Source: Syntrophomonadaceae bacterium (GTDB lineage: Bacteria > Bacillota > Dethiobacteria > DTU022). From it: a DNA stretch of 5,718 bases. The DNA lies in NCBI GenBank assembly GCA_003552365.1, contig PUKR01000061.1, forward strand, positions 1 to 5,718, read 5' to 3'. The position numbers and the translations under genes were made by a program. This document shows positions 1 through 4,735 of this stretch, one piece after another; within the stretch, counting starts at the first letter, position 1, and every line of letters starts with the position of its first letter. The notes under the pieces were generated by a model. The model was not told where the DNA came from, searched no databases, and saw nothing but the letters and a program-made list of their open reading frames with translations.

Positions 1-215
1 AGGGGAAAACCCCATACAGATAAATGCTCTTTAAAGACAAACATTGTTTCCCCGTAAGCAGATACCAGTTGTTCCGGAGTCTGCACTACGTTAAAGAATA
101 CTTCATTCAAAATTACCACGATCGAGCTGAAAAACCCCCCGGTTACAGCAACAATCAAAAAGCAGATTGCAGTGACCCAAACTTCAATTTTATAACCCCT
201 TTGACTGTCTTTCAT
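1..215 (-). CDS. Unrecognised membrane-anchored protein, 5' part only
   Basis: A reading frame on the minus strand opens with ATG at 215-213 and stays open for 71 codons to the window edge, so its C-terminus is missing. The start is well supported: a strong AAAGGAGGTGA Shine-Dalgarno lies at about 222-232, with normal spacing. The N-terminus is short and basic (MKDSQRGYKIE), followed by one hydrophobic segment at about residues 12-36 (VWVTAICFLIVAV, then GGFFSSIVVIL). A more polar stretch follows (NEVFFNVVQTPEQLV). This fits an uncleaved signal anchor or the first helix of a larger membrane protein. I do not recognise the family and assign no function. It is divergent from the DUF456 gene across a 245-base AT-rich spacer. 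The reading frame is solid; the identity is open. Confidence 0.75.
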   Translation of the reverse strand, partial: MKDSQRGYKIEVWVTAICFLIVAVTGGFFSSIVVILNEVFFNVVQTPEQLVSAYGETMFVFKEHLSVWGFP

Positions 216-405
216 GTAAAGTCACCTCCTTTAGCACATAAAACCGATTCTGTTTTTGATAGGGATAGATTTTTTGTATTTTTCACCACCTTTTGATATG
301 TTTCTATTCTTTCAAATTTAAATTTATTTATTCTACTCTACCTGTTGATTTCCTTCTTTTGAAAACAATCAAAATATTATTTTTTATAATTCTCACCCCC
401 ATTCT

Positions 406-436
406 TTGCATTTAAGCTTTATAATTATGCTAAAAT
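406..436 (+). promoter_or_regulatory. Possible sigma-A promoter for the DUF456 gene
   Basis: An extended -10 element, TGC followed by TAAAAT, sits at 428-436. A weak -35-like TTGCAT lies at 406-411, with a long 19-base spacer. A second TATAAT occurs at 420-425 but has no -35 partner at normal distance. Transcription from the extended -10 would begin near 443, giving a leader of about 20-40 bases before the gene. The whole region is AT-rich, so chance matches are likely and this is a tentative call. Confidence 0.35.
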
Positions 437-460
437 TGTTTTGTAACGCTACTAAAATTT

Positions 461-958
461 ATGTACTGGAGGGGTGCAGCCATCGATATCTTAGCGCTTA
501 TAGTGGCAATGCTCTTTTTCCTTGTCGGGCTGGTAGGAACCCTTGTTCCAATAATGCCCGGCCCCCCTACAATCTGGCTCGGCATGCTGGTTTATGGTTT
601 TATTGCCGGATTTGATGATTTCAGCGTGTTCTTTTTCGTCGCTCAGGCCATCCTGGCTCTGGCTGTAATGGGAGTAGATTATCTTTTTTCCGGTATGGGC
701 AGCCGCTATTTTGGCGGTTCGAAAGCAGGCTTTTGGGGAGCTGCTATCGGTTTGTTAATCGGCCTTTTCTTTTTTCCTTTTGGCCTGCTATTGGGGCCAT
801 TTTTAGGGGCGGTGATAGCAGAATTAATTTACAGGCGGCAAACGGCCCAGGCTATTATGTCGGGGTTTGGCGCCTCAATTGGTTTTTTTGGCGCTTTACC
901 ATTTAAACTTATTTTGGAAGCTGTAATGATTGTCTGGTTTATTACAAATATTGCCTGA
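461..958 (+). CDS. DUF456 family small integral membrane protein
   Basis: The 165-residue, strongly hydrophobic product has several membrane segments: roughly residues 9-30, 37-50, 56-76, a glycine-rich hairpin at 91-122, and 136-162. It matches the DUF456 family by a proline-rich turn, PIMPGPPTIWLGMLVYG (30-46), and by GGSKAGFWGAAIG followed by FPFGLLLGPFLGA (85-117), where small residues are spaced as in a glycine zipper. The biochemical role of DUF456 proteins is unknown. The start is uncertain. ATG461 is the only standard in-frame start, yet the Shine-Dalgarno GGAGGGG lies downstream of it at 468-474, 7 bases before an in-frame ATC (482). That ATC begins the I-DILALI stretch, where I would expect the family's initial Met. 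If initiation is at 482 the protein has 158 residues. It may be co-transcribed with the acyl-CoA synthetase 118 bases downstream, as no hairpin separates them. Confidence 0.85.
   Translation: MYWRGAAIDILALIVAMLFFLVGLVGTLVPIMPGPPTIWLGMLVYGFIAGFDDFSVFFFVAQAILALAVMGVDYLFSGMGSRYFGGSKAGFWGAAIGLLIGLFFFPFGLLLGPFLGAVIAELIYRRQTAQAIMSGFGASIGFFGALPFKLILEAVMIVWFITNIA
468..474 (+). promoter_or_regulatory. Shine-Dalgarno site pointing to an ATC start at 482
   Basis: GGAGGGG is the only purine-rich ribosome-binding match near the start of the DUF456 gene. It sits inside the frame opened by ATG461 and 7 bases before ATC482, which is ideal spacing for a start there. Nothing resembling a Shine-Dalgarno precedes ATG461. 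The GTG at 474-476 is out of frame and meets a stop after six codons. Confidence 0.5.
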
Positions 959-1010
959 TTTATATGCGGTTGTGTGTATTTTTAAAAAATAAGAAGGAAA
1001 TGAGAATAGT

Positions 1011-1039
1011 TTGGCGAATGGGTAATTTAAGAATAAATT
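1011..1039 (+). promoter_or_regulatory. Weak candidate promoter before the acyl-CoA synthetase
   Basis: TTGGCG (1011-1016) and TAAATT (1034-1039) are separated by 17 bases and each matches the sigma-A consensus at four of six positions. The site would give the acyl-CoA synthetase its own transcript with a leader of about 30 bases. The alternative is read-through from the DUF456 promoter. The match is weak and could be chance in AT-rich DNA. Confidence 0.22.
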
Positions 1040-1076
1040 TATTAGGAGAAGACAATTCAAAGGAGGAAATGACTGC

Positions 1077-2768
1077 ATGGAAAAAGTTTGGCTTAATCAT
1101 TATGAACCAGGGGTCCCCCACACTTTAGATTACCCGGAACTTTCGCTTTATCAACTATTTGAACAATCTGCGCAAACCTACAAAGAAAAATCGGCCGTAC
1201 ATTTTATGGGCAAAGAATTAACTTACGAAGAGCTTCAATCCCAGGCTGAAAGCCTGGCCAGTGCCCTAACAGAAATGGGAGTTAAAAAAGGTGACCGGGT
1301 TGCCGTACACCTTCCCAACAGCACCCAGTTTCCTATCGCTTTCTTTGCCGCTCTTTCTATCGGGGCAATTGTTGTCCCTTGCAATCCCCTTTACGTTGCC
1401 AGAGAAATGGAATACCAGTTAAAAGATTCCGGCGCTGAAACCATTATTACCCTCACTCGTTTCTACAATATGATTAAAGAGATCCAGCCGAAAACCAACC
1501 TGAAAAATGTCATTGTTTCAAACATCAAAGATTACTTCCCGGGATTTTTGAGATTTCTCTATACTGTAGCCAAGGAGAAAAAAGAAGGGGACAAGGTTGA
1601 AATAGCCAAAGAAGATTATTCCTTTACGGAACTGATCAGTAAGTATTCAGGGAAAAAGCCACCCCAGGTTCAAGTTGCCCCATCCGACAGGGCAGTCTTC
1701 TTATACACCGGCGGCACTACCGGTGTATCTAAAGGGGCCATTTTACAGCACCGCAACCTGGTAGCCAATTGCCTGCAAGTAAAGTCATGGTGCAGTGACT
1801 ATGAGGACGGTAAGGAAGTAATCCTCGGAGTGCTGCCCTTTTTCCACAGTTACGGATTAACCACGATTTTAAACCTTGGGTTACTTAACGGGGCCAAATT
1901 AGTACTTCTGCCCCGTTTTGAACTGGAAAATGTTTTAAAAGCTATCGACAAGCAAAAGCCTACCCTTTTCCCCGGAGTCCCCACCATATATGTAGCGATA
2001 AACAACGCCCAGGACCTGCATAAATATGACATTAAATCAATCAGAATATGCATCAGCGGCGCTGCCCCCCTGCCGGTTGAAGTCCAGCAGGAATTCGAAA
2101 AAAATACCGGCGGAAAACTCGTCGAAGGATACGGTTTGTCTGAGACTTCTCCGGTAACTCACGCCAACCCGGTCTATGGAAAGCGCAAGCCTGGAAGTAT
2201 AGGCCTGCCGATGCCTGACACCGAATTTAAAATTGTTGATGTGGAAACCGGCGATAAAGAAATGCCTGTCGGTGAAGCGGGTGAAATCTGCCTGCGCGGC
2301 CCACAGGTGATGGAAGGCTACTTGAACATGCCTGATGAAACCGCTCAGAGCATTCGCAACGGGTGGTTTTATACCGGAGATATAGCCAAGGCTGACGAGG
2401 AAGGGTATGCCTACATTGTTGACCGGAAAAAAGATATGGTCATCGCCGGAGGATTTAATATCTACCCCCGCGACATTGAAGAAGTGCTTTATGCCCATCC
2501 CAAGATCATGGAAGCAGCAGTGGCCGGCATAAGAGACCCTTACCGCGGAGAAACATTAAAGGCATATATTGTACTTAAGGAAGGCGAAAGCATGACTGAA
2601 GAAGAAATCATAGAATACTGCAAATCCAGCCTTGCACCTTACAAGGTGCCCAAGCTGGTTGAATTTAGAGATGAGCTGCCTAAAACCATGATCGGAAAAG
2701 TGCTGCGGCGGATGTTGAGGGAAGAAGAAGAGAAGAAGAACCAGGAACAAGAAACAGAACAACAATAA
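1077..2768 (+). CDS. Acyl-CoA synthetase (long-chain-fatty-acid--CoA ligase type)
   Basis: This complete 563-residue member of the adenylate-forming (ANL) superfamily is close in length to bacterial FadD/LcfA (about 560). These cytoplasmic or membrane-associated enzymes activate a carboxylic acid with ATP to an acyl-AMP, then transfer the acyl group to CoA. The large N-terminal domain carries the AMP-binding loop YTGGTTGVSKGA (210-221), GYGLSETSP (351-359) and GWFYTGD (429-435). The hinge is DRKKDMVIAGGFNIYP (449-464), which with the preceding GWFYTGD resembles the fatty-acyl-CoA synthetase signature. The C-terminal domain ends in PKTMIGKVLRR with the expected catalytic Lys541, then a highly charged tail rich in Glu, Lys and Gln (546-563). 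All expected catalytic motifs are intact. ATG1077 is preceded by AAAGGAGG (1059-1066) at 10 bases. The motifs favour a medium- to long-chain fatty acid substrate, but the chain length cannot be read from sequence, so I give no symbol. A role in fatty acid breakdown or lipid synthesis is inference. Confidence 0.93.
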   Translation: MEKVWLNHYEPGVPHTLDYPELSLYQLFEQSAQTYKEKSAVHFMGKELTYEELQSQAESLASALTEMGVKKGDRVAVHLPNSTQFPIAFFAALSIGAIVVPCNPLYVAREMEYQLKDSGAETIITLTRFYNMIKEIQPKTNLKNVIVSNIKDYFPGFLRFLYTVAKEKKEGDKVEIAKEDYSFTELISKYSGKKPPQVQVAPSDRAVFLYTGGTTGVSKGAILQHRNLVANCLQVKSWCSDYEDGKEVILGVLPFFHSYGLTTILNLGLLNGAKLVLLPRFELENVLKAIDKQKPTLFPGVPTIYVAINNAQDLHKYDIKSIRICISGAAPLPVEVQQEFEKNTGGKLVEGYGLSETSPVTHANPVYGKRKPGSIGLPMPDTEFKIVDVETGDKEMPVGEAGEICLRGPQVMEGYLNMPDETAQSIRNGWFYTGDIAKADEEGYAYIVDRKKDMVIAGGFNIYPRDIEEVLYAHPKIMEAAVAGIRDPYRGETLKAYIVLKEGESMTEEEIIEYCKSSLAPYKVPKLVEFRDELPKTMIGKVLRRMLREEEEKKNQEQETEQQ

Positions 2769-2785
2769 CCACTTTGTTATCGAAT

Positions 2786-2818
2786 GTTGTCAGGGGGACG
2801 GGGTTGTTGACAACTTTT
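2786..2818 (+). repeat. REP-like palindromic repeat, left copy
   Basis: This 33-base unit has outer arms GTTGTCA and TGACAAC (7 bases, perfect), flanking a G-rich centre GGGGGACGGGG, and ends in TTTT. It is an exact reverse complement of the unit at 2900-2932. It begins 18 bases after the acyl-CoA synthetase stop codon. Its size, imperfect palindromy and position outside genes resemble REP-type repeats, which are often mobilised by RAYT/IS200-like transposases; none is encoded in this window. Confidence 0.85.
2786..2818 (+). terminator. Probable terminator of the acyl-CoA synthetase transcript
   Basis: The left repeat read on the plus strand forms a stem of GTTGTCA with TGACAAC around a 15-base G-rich loop, followed by TTTT. 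It lies 18 bases past the stop codon, where an intrinsic terminator is expected. The stem is short and the T-run modest, so efficiency is uncertain. Confidence 0.5.
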
Positions 2819-2896
2819 AGGTTAGATTCTTCGATTCTACCGAAAGCTTTTGGGATAAACCTCAAAAAGAAAACCGGGGTGGATAAGAAGAGAAGC

Positions 2897-4636
2897 TCAA
2901 AAAGTTGTCAACAACCCCGTCCCCCTGACAACTTTTAGGGTGCGCAGGCGGTTAATTGCAGCCGCTACTTCCAGGGGCCGGGGCCTGGCAAAATCGCCCC
3001 GCGGTTTTTTTGGGTTCGGCAATATGGCTTCCAGCCCCCGGTTATCAATTAAAGAATCCAGTTGATCAATAATGTCTTTCACAGGTTTATGGCCGTCAAT
3101 TAAGTTGTTTCTCAGGGCATAACAGATCATGTCTCCGATAGCCCTGGTTTGAGAAGGATCTAAAATTTGTTCCACAAAATGCAAGTCTATATCCTCGTAG
3201 CCAAACTGTAAACCTTCAACGCCCCTGGCCTTGACTTTTACCTTGTTCTTCCTGGTAGGATCAATGCTTGAAGGCTTAGGAATTCTTTCCTGCAGTTCAC
3301 CAAAGCTGTCGCCTGCTTCCTGGACCCGCTGATTGGGGTGTTTTTGGGCAATTTCTTTTGCTTCGCCGGTAACCAGGAAGGGACGATAAGTTTCCATCAT
3401 CAGAACGGTGTCGGCAACATCAAAATAATCACCCGCTCCGCCAATGACAACCACTGTTGAGATGTTCCTCTCCCGGTAAAGCTGCTGAACTTTATCAATA
3501 AAGGGTGTGATAGGCTCTTTTTCCTTGGCTACAAGGAGCTGCATGCGCATATCCCGGATCATGAAGTTGGTAGCTGAAGTATCTTCGTCCATCAATAATA
3601 CTTTGGCTCCGGCTTCCAGTGATTCTATGATATTTGCAGCCTGGGATGTGCTGCCGCTGGCTTCCTCTGAGGAAAATTCTGCAGTATCCTGCCCAAAGGG
3701 AAGGTTATTGATGAAGGGGCTGATATTAACTTTTTCCACCCTGCGACCGTCTTCGGCCCGAATTTTAAAAGCCTCCTGGTTAGTAACAACCCCTTCACGG
3801 CCGTCTCCAGGCTTATGGTTATAAACGCTTTGCTCCAGGGCACGCAGCAAGGTAGACTTACCATGGTATCCGCCACCAACGATTAAATTAACCCCCCTGG
3901 GGATACCCATCCCCTTTATTTTTCCGCCATGGGGGATTTCAAGTTCCACTGCAAGCTCCGGAGGAGTTTTAAAAGCAATGGCTTGATCAGCCGGGAGCGC
4001 TCTCTGGTCAACTCCGCTCCGTCTCGGCAAAATCGACCCGTCGGCAACAAAGGCAATTAAGCCCTTTTCGGTAAGCTGACTGCGCATAACTTGCTGGTTT
4101 TCCACGGTATATACATGATTAAAAAGTTCTTTTTGATGCAAATTATTATAGATAAGGCTGTTTTCAACCAGCCCGGGGAGCTCATTTAAAAACATTTCTG
4201 CCGCTTCACGGCCAAGAACCCTGCGCCCGGCAGCGGGCAGCCCGGCAAAGAAACGGACCTCCAACATCTCCTCATTAACTGAAACACTGGTCCTTTCCAA
4301 TACTTCCTGCCCGGGACGGTCAATCTGGAGAGCTCCGCTTTTTCCGCTGCCCCTTTTACCCCGGGCATGTTTTTTTATATTTTCATGAAAACAACGGGTC
4401 AGGTAATCGGATAGAGCGACCTGCCTGATTTTAGGTTGGTAGCTTTCCCCGGGAAATGCAGCATTTTTTTGAGGAACCCGGACAGCAACCTGCGACGGCG
4501 CGGCAAAGGGATCACCCTGTACCTGGTAAAAGCACAGTTCAAAACCGGGGAATTGAAAACACTGCCCCTGGAGCTTTTTATAAGCCTTATAACCCTTTCC
4601 GTCAATCTGTGATAATATTTGCTGCAGCTGTTTCAT
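2897..4636 (-). CDS. ABC-class ATPase, COG3044 / MRB1590-like family
   Basis: The 579-residue soluble product belongs to the poorly characterised 'predicted ATPase of the ABC class' family. It has an N-terminal domain (about 1-235) and a nucleotide-binding domain with Walker A GGGYHGKST (254-262). An ABC-signature-like SGSTSQA (327-333) and Walker B KVLLMDEDTSATN (345-357, Asp350/Glu351) follow, then VVVIGGAGDYFDVAD (395-409) and a C-terminal domain (about 455-568). There are no membrane segments. Known relatives include trypanosome MRB1590, linked to mitochondrial RNA editing; the bacterial role is unknown, and RNA binding is only an analogy. The ATG is preceded by AAAGGGG (4650-4644) at 7 bases. 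The gene lies 97 bases from argH with its own strong promoter. Oddly, residues 569-579 (VVRGTGLLTTF) are encoded exactly by the 33-base palindromic repeat, with TGA immediately after. The native protein probably ended near RLRTLKV. Confidence 0.92.
   Translation of the reverse strand: MKQLQQILSQIDGKGYKAYKKLQGQCFQFPGFELCFYQVQGDPFAAPSQVAVRVPQKNAAFPGESYQPKIRQVALSDYLTRCFHENIKKHARGKRGSGKSGALQIDRPGQEVLERTSVSVNEEMLEVRFFAGLPAAGRRVLGREAAEMFLNELPGLVENSLIYNNLHQKELFNHVYTVENQQVMRSQLTEKGLIAFVADGSILPRRSGVDQRALPADQAIAFKTPPELAVELEIPHGGKIKGMGIPRGVNLIVGGGYHGKSTLLRALEQSVYNHKPGDGREGVVTNQEAFKIRAEDGRRVEKVNISPFINNLPFGQDTAEFSSEEASGSTSQAANIIESLEAGAKVLLMDEDTSATNFMIRDMRMQLLVAKEKEPITPFIDKVQQLYRERNISTVVVIGGAGDYFDVADTVLMMETYRPFLVTGEAKEIAQKHPNQRVQEAGDSFGELQERIPKPSSIDPTRKNKVKVKARGVEGLQFGYEDIDLHFVEQILDPSQTRAIGDMICYALRNNLIDGHKPVKDIIDQLDSLIDNRGLEAILPNPKKPRGDFARPRPLEVAAAINRLRTLKVVRGTGLLTTF
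2900..2932 (-). repeat. REP-like palindromic repeat, right copy, inside the ATPase gene
   Basis: This is an exact inverted copy of the unit at 2786-2818. It lies wholly within the ATPase reading frame, supplying its last 11 codons in frame; the stop codon occupies 2899-2897. Here the palindrome is longer than in the left copy: AAAAGTTGTCA pairs with TGACAACTTTT (2900-2910 with 2926-2936), giving 11 perfect base pairs. Confidence 0.85.
2900..2936 (-). terminator. Terminator-like hairpin overlapping the ATPase 3' end
   Basis: Read on the minus strand, an 11-base-pair stem (AAAAGTTGTCA with TGACAACTTTT) encloses a 15-base G-rich loop and ends in a run of five T (2903-2899). This is a typical A-tract, hairpin, T-tract arrangement. 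The TGA stop codon shares the last T of that run, so the structure lies in coding sequence and a translating ribosome would compete with its folding. Confidence 0.45.
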
Positions 4637-4664
4637 AGTTTCGCCCCTTTTTAATCACAAACAA

Positions 4665-4684
4665 GGGCACGTTGATCCGTGCCC
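4665..4684 (-). terminator. Hairpin between argH and the ATPase gene
   Basis: GGGCACG and CGTGCCC form a perfect 7-base-pair GC-rich stem around a 6-base loop. On the minus strand it is followed by TTGTTTGTG, a broken T-tract. It lies 47 bases after the argH stop and so may end argH transcription. It also falls about 15 bases downstream of the start predicted from the consensus promoter at 4706-4735, so it would form in the ATPase leader as well and could act as an attenuator or mRNA-stabilising structure. Confidence 0.5.
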
Positions 4685-4705
4685 GTTCAAAAACCACTGC
4701 ACAAA

Positions 4706-4735
4706 ATTATATGGGTTACAAATAATTGCTGTCAA
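4706..4735 (-). promoter_or_regulatory. Consensus sigma-A promoter for the ABC-class ATPase gene
   Basis: On the minus strand a perfect TTGACA (4735-4730) and a perfect TATAAT (4711-4706) are separated by 18 bases, one more than optimal. Transcription would start near 4699, giving a leader of about 60 bases that contains the 4665-4684 hairpin and the ribosome binding site. The -35 box overlaps the argH stop codon TGA (4734-4732). The ATPase can thus be expressed independently of argH. Confidence 0.8.

Larger units (their letters stand above)
2786..2932. repeat. BIME-like pair of inverted REP-like units
   Basis: Two identical 33-base units (2786-2818 and 2900-2932) face each other across an 81-base spacer, forming a 147-base element with perfect 33-base terminal inverted repeats. 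On the minus strand each unit is preceded by CCTAAAA. As a result CCTAAAAGTTGTCA appears as a direct repeat at 2926-2939 and 2808-2821. The spacer has no coding frame I can support and carries a direct GATTCT repeat near its left end. The structure could be a paired REP element (BIME) or a short non-autonomous mobile element (MITE). The perfect arm identity suggests recent origin, active homogenisation or selection on the hairpins. Confidence 0.75.

Noticed and set aside
24..296. Plus-strand frame of 90 codons across the left edge
   Set aside because: It has no ribosome binding site and lies antisense to a minus-strand gene with a strong one; the composition is not protein-like.
314..325. Palindrome AAATTTAAATTT in the divergent spacer as an operator
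   Set aside because: It is low-complexity AT sequence in an AT-rich spacer; nothing ties it to a known regulator.
1000..1128. Small 42-codon plus-strand frame (ATG1000) overlapping the acyl-CoA synthetase start, possible leader peptide
   Set aside because: Its only purine-rich motif (AGAAGG) lies 2-3 bases from the ATG, too close for a Shine-Dalgarno, and its second half simply overlaps the real gene's ribosome binding site and coding sequence.
1704..1727. Inverted repeat TACACCG / CGGTGTA inside the acyl-CoA synthetase gene
   Set aside because: It falls on codons for the conserved AMP-binding loop, so chance codon choice explains it.
2634..2649. Perfect 7-base inverted repeat GCACCTT / AAGGTGC inside the acyl-CoA synthetase gene
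   Set aside because: It is within a conserved coding stretch (APYKVPK), has only a 2-base loop and no T-run, so a regulatory role is not supported.
3507..3824. Plus-strand frame of 105 codons opposite the ATPase gene
   Set aside because: It is an antisense shadow of the ATPase reading frame with no ribosome binding site or family resemblance.
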